NCBI GenBank assembly: GCA_034406715.1 | Contig: CP137880.1 | Location: 434,001 to 498,000 of the forward strand | Direction of reading: 5' to 3' | From: Rhodotorula mucilaginosa | Taxonomy: Eukaryota > Basidiomycota > Microbotryomycetes > Sporidiobolales > Sporidiobolaceae | DNA length: 64,000 bases | Part shown: positions 34,723-47,197 of the stretch, piece by piece | Position numbering within the stretch: position 1 is the first letter of the stretch | Layout: every line of letters starts with the position of its first letter | Program-made: the position numbers and the translations under genes | The notes under the pieces: generated by a model | What the model was told of the DNA's origin: nothing | The model's input: the letters and a program-made list of their open reading frames with translations, nothing else | The model's database searches: none

Positions 34723-36246
34723 TTACTTGAAGACCTGCTCCTTCTTAAAGTCGAGGCTCGCGAGAACGCCAGTCAACTCGCCCTGGTCCTTCATCGACTG
34801 CGAAGGGGGGGTCCGGTAACAGTCAGGATTTGATTGTAGCAAATCAGGCAGCGTATAGCGTGTGCGGCAAAAAGAGAGATAGACGACGCAGCGCGCACCT
34901 TTTTCGGTCCCGAGATGGCCTTGACCTGCCCGGGCGGTCCGCACACAAACACCTTGACCTTGTCGCCCTTGTCCGGGGTCGTCCCAAACTCTTTGAGCGC
35001 GTCGCGGACCACGTCGGCGTTGACGTAACCCGTCGGGCCCTTCCAGCCCGAGGGGGGTTGGTCCAACGTGAAGACGACTTTGAACTGGTCCGGCTTGCGC
35101 GCGGCAAGGTCTGCGGGCGAGTGTGACAGCGGATAGGGTGTCACAGGACGTGCGTGAGTATAAAGCACCTTGGGTCGTGATCCAGGGGGGAGGGGGGAAG
35201 GGAAATTCGTTTTGGCCTTTGTGACCTCACCTTCAAACTCTTTGCGGAGGAGAATGTCGCGCTCCTCGACGTTGGAAAAGATCAAGGTCGCCTTGGTCTT
35301 GTCCTCCGGGTTGGAGCTATTAACAGTCAAGATCGAGTGAACGTCAGTGCCGAAAGTGGGCGGGCGGGCGGGTGAGGAGAGAGGGAGAAACTGACTCGAT
35401 CGCCTGGAGGACCTGCCACCTGCGGGCGCGCACGCGCAAGAAGGGCAAACACACAAAGGTCAGTCATCGACTTTAATTCTCTCCGATTTCCCTTCTAGCG
35501 TTGAGTGAGGCCGGCGCGCTCACATGGGGGTGATGCCCGAACCGCCGGCGATCATGGCGACGGATTCAAACTCGTTGGCCTTCCAGCTGCATGGAGAGTC
35601 AGTTTCGAGAATTGCGACGGGAACAAGAGTGAGGGCCAAGGAAAAAACGAACGGGTGCTTGGGGATCGGGCCTGTCAGGAAGAAGAGTCAGCCGCGCGAG
35701 TCAACTCGAAAGAAGCGCACGCGCACCCTTGAAAGCGATGGCGTCTCCCGGCTGGAGTTTCCAGAGGTATTCGGTAAAGGCGCCGTTCGGGTAGTGCTTG
35801 ATCAAGAGTTCGAGTTTGCCCTCGAGGTCGGGCTTGGTGACGGGGGTGTAGGGGCGGATGACAGGTTTCCCCTTGTCGTTGAGGCACTCTCCCTCCTTGG
35901 CGGCCTTGACGACGAGGGCACTCGCGATGGTCAAGCCGGACGAGGTCCCGTCGGGCAAGTCGAACACGAACCGGCTCGTGTTGTGGTTGTACGGCTCGAC
36001 TTTGGCGAGGGTCAAGTTGCGGAACTCGTCCGGCGAGAGGGCGGGCGTCGAGGACGACTTGGGCTGCTGCTGCTCGGCCTTGAGGGTGCGCTGGTCGCGG
36101 GTCGAGTAGTAAAACAGGGCCGAGCCTGCGAGTCCTGCGCCGAGGAAGTAGGGCGCGACGCCGCTCGACGAGGCAGACTTGGGGGAGGCAGCGGTGGCGT
36201 AGCCGCGTGCGTTCCTGAGCGTGGTCTGTGCAAATCGGCTAAACAT
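34723..36246 (-). CDS. MCR1: Mitochondrial NADH-cytochrome b5 reductase
   Basis: FAD enzyme that passes electrons from NADH to cytochrome b5 or other acceptors; Mcr1 sits in the mitochondrial outer membrane or intermembrane space. Seven exons (36246-35727, 35671-35653, 35586-35524, 35419-35396, 35316-35231, 35110-34899, 34797-34723) give 332 residues. The N-terminus MFSRFAQTTLRNARGYATAA is a mitochondrial leader, followed by a membrane segment (PYFLGAGLAGSALFYYS). The FAD site reads VIRPYTPVTKPD and GKLELLIKHYPNGAFTEYLW; the NADH part is MIAGGSGITPMWQVLQAI and KVKVFVCGPPGQVKAISGPK. Two microexons (19 and 24 nt) code GPIPKHP and WQVLQAI. The 19-nt exon ends at a weak GTTCGT donor. An upstream in-frame ATG (36312) would spoil the leader, so 36246 was chosen. 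Confidence 0.93.
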
Positions 36247-36481
36247 GGCTGCAGTGTGTGAGTGAGTGAGCGGATAAAGACGAAAGAGCGTCATCTCTTC
36301 CTCGATCCCCATTGCCGATCACTTTCGACGTTCGACGCTCTAGAGAGACCAGGAGTTGGATTGACTAGAACGCAGGCATAGAGACTCGCCCTTGTCATAT
36401 ACCCCCGACTGCTACGCAACTCCGAGGCCCTGAGGCGAGGCACCCCCACTCGGTCCACTCGTCCTTAACAACGCCGCCGCC

Positions 36482-39400
36482 ATGTCGGCGAAAGCGGCCG
36501 CCGAGCGCTACCAGCGCCAGATCCTCGCCCTCGTCAAGGAGCCGGGCAACGACCAGTGCGCCGACTGCCGCGCGAGGAACCCAAGATGGGCCTCGTGGGA
36601 CCAGGGCGTCTTTCTCTGCGTCCAGTGCGCCTCGATGCACAGGAAATTGGGGACCCACATCTCGAAAGTAAAGAGTCTCACCCTCGATACCTGGACAAAG
36701 GATCAAGTCGAGGTGAGTGCGGGCTCTCCTTTCCGAGCGTTCTCACAGACAGTGACTGATGGCCGTCGCCCTTGGCCCGCAGACGATGCGCCAACTCGGC
36801 AACGTTCGAGTCAACTCGCTCTTGAACCCGGACGAACAGAGGCACCCGTCAGTAGCTGCGGTCACTTTGGGAAAAGAATCCCCCTCCCCAAACTTGACTG
36901 AACCCCCCCTCCCCGTTGAGGAACGATGCAGACCTCCCCCAGCCGACTCGGGCGACGAACGCAATTCCGAACTCGAGCGCTTCATCCGGAACAAGTACGA
37001 GTACCGCGCGTTCGCGATCGCGCCGGCGCCTTCTCCCCCGCCACGACTCGCCCCGACGGCGGCGTCAGCGTCCAGTAACGGGCCTTCGCCTTTTCCCTCC
37101 TCGACTGCGACGGCGGCGGCGGCATATCGACCTCCTTCAGGCCCACCACCCCCTCTGCCGGCATCAAATCGTCCTGACACCAACGGACGCTCGTCCGCTG
37201 CCACTCCGACCCCACCACCACCACCACCACCAGCTTACGATTTCTCGTCGAACGCTGCCGCTGCGGCCGCCTCCACCGCCGATTTCAGTACTGCGTGGGA
37301 TCACCGACCTACACCGCCGTTACCGAACCGTCCTCCCCCTAGTACATCGACTGGATCTGCCTTCTTGTCGACCACGACTGTTGCCGGACCGAGAGCCTCT
37401 CCCTCCTCGTCGCCTTCGCCGTTCACGTCGACTGGCACTGGAGGTCCGGCTCTTCCTCCTCGAAACACGTCTGCATCGGGTGGCGCCGTCGGCCGAAGTA
37501 ACGGCAGCAAATCGGTCCGGTTCCCGGAAGCGCCGCCGACTGTGATTCCTTCGCCGCCCGATTCCGATACCGAACCAGATCAAGACGAACAAGGCAGCGA
37601 AGAATACCGTTCGCTCCCTACTGCCCGATCTCAATCTCGGTCTCGACCCGCGAAGGGGATTCTCCGCTTCCGCACGGACGAAGAGATCCTCGTCGATTGG
37701 GCGGCGTTCACTCTGCCGCTCTCGGAGCGTAGATATGGCGAAGAGGGCGACGATGCCGAGGATGAGGATGATGTACCGTTGGGGAGTTTGGGAGCGTTGG
37801 GGATGAGGGGGGCTCAAGTGGGCATGATGGGCGTTCCGGCGGGACAGCAGATGATGGTGATGGGACCGGGAGGAACGATGATGATGATGCCGCCGCCGTT
37901 GGCCAATCCCGGATCGCAGCAGCAGCAGCCACATTGGAACGGGCATCAACACCTCGCGGTTCCGTATGGCGCGAGCGTCGGACAAGGGGGCGGAGGAGGA
38001 GAGGGAGGGGGCGGCGTCCCTGTGTTTGGAGGCGATGCGGCTCATGTCTTGCCGACGGTGGCGCCGCTTCAACCGCAATATACGGGGTCGGCGAAAGGGT
38101 ACTTGCATCAGCAACGGCATCAACACCACCAGCACCAGCACGACCACCACCAGCATCAGCATGGTCAGCAGGGCCAGCAGCACGGCCAGAACGGGTTCGA
38201 CTCGTTCCAGCAAATGTTTCAACCGCCCCAGCCCCAGCCGCCTCAGCAACAGCAGCAACGGCAGTCGGCGCCGGCACCGGCGCCCGCGATCGACACGAAC
38301 CCGTTCAGGTCGCACTTGTTTACGAGGAACGCGTATTCGCCTTCGCCACAACCACAACCACAACCCCAACAGCAGCAGCAGCCTCCTTCGACTCGTCAAC
38401 AGGCCCCGAGTTCGAGACCCCAGGCACCGTCCGCGAACGACATCTGGGCCGATCTCGATTTCCTTTCTCTCGATTCGGGCGGGTCGGCACCCACCGCTCC
38501 TCCGAATCAGCACCGGCCCCAGAACCAGAACTACACTGCGGGACAGCCGATCGCGCCGGCTCCACTCCGACCACAATTGACGGGATTCGTCCCTTCTTCG
38601 TCGTTCGGGCAACAACTCCTCGCGCAAGAGACTGCCGGCGGCGGGGGCGGCGGCGGCGGCGGAACCCCTTCGTCGTCCCTCTCCTCGTCTCCTGCTCCGT
38701 TCGCTTCCGCCGCCACTGCTACAAACGGTTACAACAATAACAACAACCACAACAACAACTCGAGCGCGAACGCGAATTCGCATGGAGGGGTCCCGTCGCT
38801 TACGCTTCAGATCCCGAACGGCACCGGTGGCGGCGGCGGCGGGAGCGGATCGAGCACGCCGCTCGGAGGAGGTGGTTCCGCGTTCAACAACAACCACAAC
38901 GGGGGTCACTACTCTCCGATGCCAGCTCCCGCTCCCCTGCGACCCCAATTGACGGGCTTCGTCCCGTCGTCTTCGTTCGGTCAGGAACTCGCCCGGTCGA
39001 GCTTTGGTCCTTCCGGTGGCGGTGGCGCAGGGTCGCAACCCGGAACGCTGCAACCGCTCCAACCCCAGCGGACGGGATTCGTCCCGAGTTCGAAGTTCGG
39101 ACTCGAGTTGGCGAAAGAATCGGGATCCGCGACGGCGACGGCGACCGCGGCTTCGGCTTCGAACGAACCGGCCCCGTTCGATCTCAGTCCGATCTCTTCG
39201 CCGAATGGGCACTCTCGAAACGGGCCAAGGGACGCGTTTTCCAGCTTTGCGGCGACGAGCTCGTTCAACCACTCCATGGCACCGCCATCGTCATCGCAAC
39301 ACCAACATCAACACCAGCAGCAACAAAAGTCGAACCCGTTCCTGCGCCCCCAGTTGGCGGGCTACTTGCCGCAGCAACAAGTTCCACTCGCTTCTCCTTC

Positions 39401-39569
39401 TACACATCAGCAGCAGCAGCAGCAGTCGTTCGGCACCGGTCTCCGACCGCAGCTGACGGGCTTTGCGGGGTCGTCGTCGATGAATGGGCAGGCCGGACCT
39501 CCCCAGCAGGCGAGGCAGACAAACCCGTTCTTGGCTTATGGAGCTGCGGGTGGTCAAGGCTGGTACTAG
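36482..39569 (+). CDS. ArfGAP protein with LxxQxTG and NPF motifs
   Basis: Arf GTPase-activating protein. Three exons (36482-36712, 36783-36847, 36932-39569) give 977 residues. The zinc finger is CADCRARNPRWASWDQGVFLCVQC (CxxCx16CxxC; here split for reading: CADC at one end, CVQC at the other), followed by HRKLGTHISKVKSLTLDTW with the catalytic Arg in MHRKLG, then RHPPPPADSGDERNSELERF. The remaining ~850 residues are low-complexity Pro/Gln/Ser/Gly/Asn with poly-Gln, poly-His and poly-Asn runs. They contain five LxxQxTG motifs (LQPQYTG, LRPQLTG three times, LQPQRTG), the known target of Ark1/Prk1 endocytic kinases, and three NPF motifs (DTNPF, KSNPF, QTNPF), which bind EH domains. This points to a role in actin-driven endocytosis, as with Gts1/Age2-type ArfGAPs. 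The second intron (36848-36931) removes a stretch that is also open. Confidence 0.88.
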
Positions 39570-40200
39570 GCGGATATTCGGCGACGGGAAAGACGGTCGA
39601 TCCGACGCACTCGGAACTGGGTTTTCTGTTCTTGTTGTCGTGCGCTATCGTGTTGTTGTTGTTGTTGTTGGAACAAAAGAGCCCGTCTCCACCAGCAAGC
39701 GGGATATCTGCGATTGTCCTCTTTGCGGAAGAAGGGTACATACGCGTCCTGCGTCAAGGCCCGGGTGCGAAAGACTCAACTGCGAGTTGCAAAAAGTTCA
39801 AGGATCTTCTCGGCGCCATTTTTCGCAAGAAAAGGGGATCATTCAATACGAGATTCCCAGTGCAGGGCTAGGTGAGGACCTATCAGCATGTCTTGTTATC
39901 GTAAGCAAACTTGCAATTGATGGCCGTCTCCGAGATTTGCCGAGATGTCCGTCTCGTGTCCGTGGTCGAAGTGCAGCTCTCTTTCTCCGTCTCTCCCTCC
40001 CGCTCCTCGCTGTTGAACCGTACGCGGCTAATCGGATCGCCTTACTAGCCTCCTGAGGTCGAACTCACCTTGACTGGCTAGCCTGTACTCGTCGCGCCCA
40101 CCGCCTTGCGGCCAAGCCCCGCCGGTTCACTCAGCTCGCCCCAACGTGCAGAGCGACTCGCAGCTTAGGACCCGACGCCATTCAGTCCAGCGAACCCAGC
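39570..40200. other. Intergenic, nothing recognised
   Basis: 630 bp between two same-strand genes. It begins with a GTTGTTGTT repeat (about 39650-39670). No supported gene. Confidence 0.5.
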
Positions 40201-41539
40201 ATGCCCGCTCCACACCTGCCCGTCGAGCTCGTCCGTGATATCCTTCAGGTCCTCATCGACGAGCACAAATGGCGCGACGAGCCCACGACGAAGCTTCTCG
40301 CGCTCGCCACCGTTTCGAAGACTTGGAAGCCCATCGTCGAAGAGCTCGCCTTGCGCCACGTCGAAGTGGATATCGGCGGATTCAAGCTTGCAGAGGACGA
40401 AGTGGCTGTGCGCAGCAACTCCAAGGCCAGCGATGACGTCTCCTCTTCGCCGCAAAACGCTTCCGCAGCCGGCGACGACGAAGACTTCAAAGCTTCACAA
40501 CGCTACACGGAGGGACTCATTGCTCTCCGTTCACTTCCGCGCCGCGTACACAGCCTTGACATCAAGTTGCGCTCGTCACGACGCGCAGCTTTACGCGCGC
40601 GCGCTTGACACACTTGCAGCGCTCTGTGCTCGATTTTGCTCGACAAAGACGACGGACGACGCGTCAGACTCGGACGAGTACCAGCCTGTACGAGAGTGCG
40701 AGCTCGAACGCGTCCAGGTGCGCATCTATCAGGAAGTCTGGTTCCTTCAGGAGTGGCGCGTCCGCCATGCTCTCCATTGCCTGATCAAGCTCGGGTCTTT
40801 GCGGGTCTTTGGCCTCAGATTTTACAAGGAGGCCTCCAGCACTGCGGTGGATGAGGAAGGCGAAGACCCCGAGACTGCGAAGATTGAGCGAGATGCCGCT
40901 CAGCAGCTCAAGGCTACCAAGGTCGATCTCTCCTACGCTTTTGACTGGTGGGACGGAATCGACAGGCCCGGCGACGTCCTCTTCTGGACTTTGATCGATT
41001 CCCGCGCCTTGACGGAGCTCGAATTCGGCAACATCACTCGTTTGCCGCCTTTCGACGGGTGGACGCAATGCGAGATGCTTGAAAAGCTGCAGATCGAGTA
41101 CAGCGCGCACGAAAACGTCGTCTCGACCGCAGCCAGTCTCCTCAACATTCTGCCGGAACTCCGTCAGCTTCGCCAGTTGCGTCTCAAGTGTTCCGAGCTT
41201 GAACTGAACCTGATGGAAGACGCGCTCCTTTCGGCCCACCTCGGATCCCAAGTGCGCCGCTTCCCAAGCCCATACTCCCTCTCGACCTTCCTGGAAAAAC
41301 TTCCTAGGACTACGGTCTTCACTATCCTTCGGCACACCCACTTTGAGATACCGATCGACTTCCCGTCCATCTCAGTCTCGGAGGAGTCCAACTCCCTCAG
41401 ATCCGTTTTCGACGCCCAACCACAGGCCTTCGTGTCTGTAGCAGCCCCGGCAGGCTTCAGCCCGGCGGCCTGCGTTGCGAGTCTCGTCTTGCTGGGCGGC
41501 GCGGATGGCCAGGAAAAATGGACGTTCCTGTTCAAATAA
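40201..41539 (+). CDS. F-box-like/LRR-like protein
   Basis: Starts MPAPHLPVELVRDILQVLID, resembling an F-box opening (LPxELxxxI), followed by LLALATVSKTWKPIVEELAL and RHVEVDIGGF, as in F-box proteins of basidiomycetes. The rest is helical with Leu-rich repeats (TLIDSRALTELEFGNITRLP, LPELRQLRQLRLKCSELEL), ending EKWTFLFK. The reading frame changes near 40546-40588. A 43-nt intron there (GTACAC donor, CCTTGAC branch, GCGCAG acceptor) makes 345 + 951 nt, or 431 residues, in frame. A one-base assembly error or a real frameshift is the alternative. If the F-box call is right, the protein would be a substrate adaptor of an SCF ubiquitin ligase; the target is unknown. Confidence 0.65.
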
Positions 41540-42003
41540 CTCGTGCGTCGGCGCCACGATCTTTATCCGCAGGGAACAAACATTGACTTCCGGTCTCGAC
41601 CCGCAGGTACCTCGTCCGCCTTCTCGTGCGAGGGCACAGGGTCCGAAGGAGCGCGCGGGCGAGGGGTTTGCTTAAGAGGGTGCTTGTTTCGCTTGTCACT
41701 TTTTTTCGTCGCTTTTCGCTTGCAAAGCAGAAAACGTGTGCTTAACCAGTACAAACCTGAGACGGCCTCACAGAGCGGACAGCCTCAAAGAGGATCTTGC
41801 TATACCCCCTGAGAAGGTGCCGTAGTCGCCGTATAGGAAGGAGCCAACGCTTGTCATGGGTGTGGGACAGCGAAATGCGAATGGTGCAAGATGCGAAGGG
41901 TTGTCTACAACAAGACAAGGTGAGATGCCGTCTATGTGAAATTGCGATGATCTCGGCGAATGGTCGCTGCCGAATAAAGTGAAAACGTCGGGGCGCCTGC
42001 CGG
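41540..42003. other. Convergent 3' intergenic region
   Basis: 464 bp between facing stop codons; no gene recognised. Confidence 0.5.
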
Positions 42004-44008
42004 CTAGACTTTCTCGGCGCCCATGAAGCGCATGACCGATTCCCAGACGAGGAGAGCGGAGGCGTTCTGAAGGGGTCCAAAGACGGTCAGCGGCGTGCGA
42101 TGACTACGGGAGAACAGTGCACGGGTCTGGCTTACTGTCGGGAAAGCGCGAAGGATTGCCGGTGTGAAGCCGTGGTAGAAAACCTGCGAGCGCGCAGAAG
42201 CGGACGGGGATATAGATGAGCTGGGCGCTCCGTGACCTACTCGATCGAGACAAGCGTAGCTCGATGTCGCTCGAGTCGGAGAAAAAGAAAGAGCGGCAGC
42301 ACACGCACCCTCGCGCCGCCTTCGGCCCACATGGCCCGCGCGCACATCATCCAGGATTTGTACTTCGGGTTCGTCAACGAGTCGGTCATCAAGCGACTGT
42401 TTGAAGGGTTCAGCCCGGACGTCAGCAACAACTCGGCGCAACGGCGCAACGGCGCAACGACGCAAATCCCTCCACATGCGCGCACACGCACTTTTTCACG
42501 GCGTCGAACGGGAAACTCGAGATCCAGAACGCGTTCGAAGCGAGGCCGCCGCTAAGGAAGTTGGCCGTGCCCGGGTTCATATCGGGCGAGTAACGTTTGA
42601 ACGCGCGCTGAATCAACTCGTACGAGAGGAACCTGTTTCGCGCGCAGAGTTCTCGTCCGACCGCATCAGTTCTCGGATCCCAGGCCGGGGCGCACAGGCT
42701 CCCTATGAACGTACATGGTGCCCATATGACTCCTGAACAACAACGTGGCCCCGAACCCGTGCCACAAGCCTTGCCACCCCCGGACGGCGACAATCTTTTT
42801 CGCGCAATCGATCGGACCCGAGTACAGTTTCGGCCCCGTCATCTGCATCTGCAGGCGCGCTTTCAGGTGCTCGGTCGGACAGGCGATGAAGCACACGGTT
42901 TGGCCCGCGAGGAGTCCCGAGATCTTGTTCAGGCGAAAAGCGGTCGTCAGTATAAAAGGGACCCCGACAATCCGAATTGCGGAATTAGGAGCGCGTTGTC
43001 ACCCCAACGAGAGAGTATGTGTGGGCAAACGTACAAAGTGACCCGGCAGACTAAGTTTGACCAGATTCGCCTCGCCGGCCTTGTCCTTGCCCGACCCGTC
43101 ATCTCGCCACCCGGACGGCCAACCCGACTCCATCCGCGCGATAGCAATGCGATACTGCGCGGGTCGTTATTGATGTCGTGGTCAGAAGAAAGACCTTCGG
43201 CGAAGAGAGAGCTTGCCCCCTCGGGGAGGGGTGATATAGACGAACTTGGTGTAATGAGCCCTGCAGAGAAGCGAAGGTGAAAAAGGGGAGAAGCGCCGAG
43301 GGTCAGTCACCGGCGGTCGAAGAGCCTTTAGCGATTCGAGCGCGATGACGACGGGAAGCGCACCATCAAGAGAGAATCCGACAACGTCCAACCGAAGGCA
43401 GGAGGAGTCGCGCCTGTGACCGCGCAAAAGGGGATCAGCTCCCTGTCTTTGATTTTCCTCACCTCGTTGCGGAGGTTGTCTCTCCTTCTCCCTCTTCTCA
43501 GGAACGAACGGACGGACCTTTGTAAAGAGCTCGAGGGCCTTCAGACTGGACGGTTCGCTTGAGGCAGTCCCACGGACCGGCGTAGGTCCCCCGTGGCGTG
43601 CATTGTAACCGGACTTTGATCACGTCGAACGGGTGTCCTGCGGGGGATCCAGATTCGCGAATGAGTTACCGGATCCTTTTCAAAGCGAGAGCAGCAAAGG
43701 GAGGAAGGGCGTTGACGCGACGCACCGACGACGAGTTTGGTGATTCCGCTCGCTGTGCCCGCTGCAAACCCTCGCAGATCGACCGCTCCTCCGCCGCCTC
43801 CTCCCCCTCCTCCCTGCTTCTTCTCCATCGACTTCTCTGCCTCTCTTTGCAGCTGCAAGTGGCGCTGTTGTTGTTGTTGAGCGAGGAGTTCTTCCTCCGC
43901 CTTTTGGACGGCCGGGAGCGGGCCCGCAAAGCCGGTCTGGACGGGCGTTGCGTGATGCCGCGGGAGGGCCGGTACGGGGAGCGGGTCACTCGTCGTCGAA
44001 GTTGACAT
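42004..44008 (-). CDS. Mitochondrial carrier (SLC25 family)
   Basis: Inner-membrane metabolite carrier with three ~100-residue repeats. Multi-exon, starting at 44008. After a ~70-residue Gln/Gly-rich head comes FAAGTASGITKLVVG and HPFDVIKVRLQ (first PxD/ExK signature). Then follow GTYAGPWDCLKRTVQSEGP, ALYKGATPPAFGWTLSDSLL, the 15-nt exon (GSLHQ), YRIAIARMESG, then ISGLLAGQTVCFIACPTEHL KARLQMQ (second signature). The third repeat has FLSYELIQRAFKRYSPDMNP, GGLASNAFWISSFPFDAVKN (third signature), YHGFTPAILRAFPTNASALL and ends MGAEKV. The substrate is not clear; the carnitine/acylcarnitine-ornithine branch is the nearest resemblance I recognise. The exon starting at 42923 follows an AAG acceptor. 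The microexon at 43260-43246 ends at a GTTCGT donor. Confidence 0.85.
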
Positions 44009-45342
44009 TCAGTCGGACTTGGCGATCCGGCTATGTACCGAGGAAGCAGGAGGAGGAAGGAGATCGGAACCGCGAGAGAGAGGCCGGCGGAACGAGTCCT
44101 GTCGGTCAGTAGGTAGAGCAGCGTCGAGTGCTGCCTAGCTAGCCTTGCACAGAGCCCACGTCCTTCTATCCCGGAACTGCAGTCTCTCCGACCGAGAATG
44201 ACGAGTTGTGGAGGCGGAGTCGGCGTTCGGAGAGAAAAATGATGAAAAAAAACACACGCCGCGATCGTGCCGACTTTTCAAGCTGTTCTTCCGCAGATAG
44301 AGACCACAAAGCTGCAGCAGATATGGTGTGCGTTTCGGCAGAACGGGAAACGTGAGACAGCGAAAGGAAATAAAGATGTCTGCATTTCAGAAAGACAAGC
44401 GCGAGAGGGACGGCGAGTCCCAAGTACCTCTCGACGGAAGCGAGGATCTGGACGGATCTTGGTCACAAGGCCTTTGCCCGTGCGAATTCGTAATCGGGGC
44501 GCCGAAGGGGCGCGGACCGAGACGCATTGGGTCTCAGGAATCGACGAACCTGCAGAGCCACTCTCTCAGTGTCCTCGTGGTGACCAGTTCCACCCGGTCC
44601 AGCCTAGTCTGATCAGAGTCTTGTCATGAGTAGTGAGATTGCAGTCGAGCAACGGTTCCGCCATCGATGTATACACGCCGTTATCGAGATTGAGCGCGGT
44701 GGTGCTTGGCGGGAAGGACCCTGTGCGCGAGGAGGAGCCAGCTACGAGCCGGGTGTCAGCTCGATTGTTCTTGGCACGGGAATACGGGAGATGCTGCTGT
44801 CACGTCGCGGTGAAAACCCCCCTCTCGACACGAGGGCGGCGAGAAGAGGTAGGTAAAGGATGGGGTGGGAAGCCTCAGGCGCGGTTAACGAGCCGCATGA
44901 AATTGTCAGCCAGGAGTGGGCTGCAGGATCAATTGGATAAATAACAAAAGGACATCGTTGGCTTCCCCCTCCCCTTGGGGCAGGGGTCGGAAGGCTGGCG
45001 AGAGAGAGAGAGAGAAGGGGGCGAGCTTTTGGAGAGCAAGGGAGAGGAAGGCGGAGCAGGCTCTAGCGAGTGGGAGTGGCGTGAAGGATACTTACGTGAG
45101 AGCAGATGTGAGTACGCAGATTGGCAGGCAGGCAAAGGGGGCCGAGTTGGCCGCGACCGGGGTGCGAGCGAGTGAAGAGAACGAGCGAGAGAGGCGACAA
45201 GGCGAGACGCGTCGACTCGGCACCGTGAATCGTCCTCCAGCACAGCCTCACCTCGACGCTCGACGCTTGCACTCGCGCTCTAGACCTCGCCTTTCATCTT
45301 CCGCTACTACACCCGCCGTCAAGTCCGACTCCAGCCCGCGCG
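44009..45342. other. Divergent promoter region of the carrier and CK2 alpha
   Basis: 1.33 kb with several short open frames on both strands, none with a domain or splice support. A GA-rich run (GAGAGAGAGAGAGA near 45001) precedes CK2. No RNA gene recognised. Confidence 0.5.
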
Positions 45343-46945
<1,603 letters not shown>

Positions 46946-46981
46946 TCAGAGGACGGCGTCTAGAGTGCTCTCTCTTCCTTC

Positions 46982-47022
46982 TCTCCCCCTCTCTCTCTCT
47001 GTCTCTCTCTCTCTCTCTCTAT
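46982..47022. repeat. CT-rich microsatellite
   Basis: Nearly pure CT dinucleotides (with one GT) just after the CK2 alpha stop, in the presumed 3' UTR. Confidence 0.8.
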
Positions 47023-47197
47023 TGGTTCTGTGATTTTCTGGTGCTTGTAACGCCCCGTGCTATTATACCCGCTCTGCCTCTTTAAGGCTCATCGCTCCCG
47101 GCGTCCAATCACAGCGAGCGAGATCGAGGCTGCGTAAAGATGACGAGCTGCCCCACTCGGTTTCGGTCAACTTGCTCCTCCTCTTGCTTTCACTCGC

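Noticed and set aside
37320-39272. A 650-codon open frame antisense to the ArfGAP
   Set aside because: It is the mirror of poly-Gln/Pro repeats on the coding strand and reads as Arg/Leu/Val runs; no independent evidence.
44626-44944. Small overlapping frames upstream of CK2 alpha
   Set aside because: No conserved feature; two overlapping frames of equal quality argue for chance.
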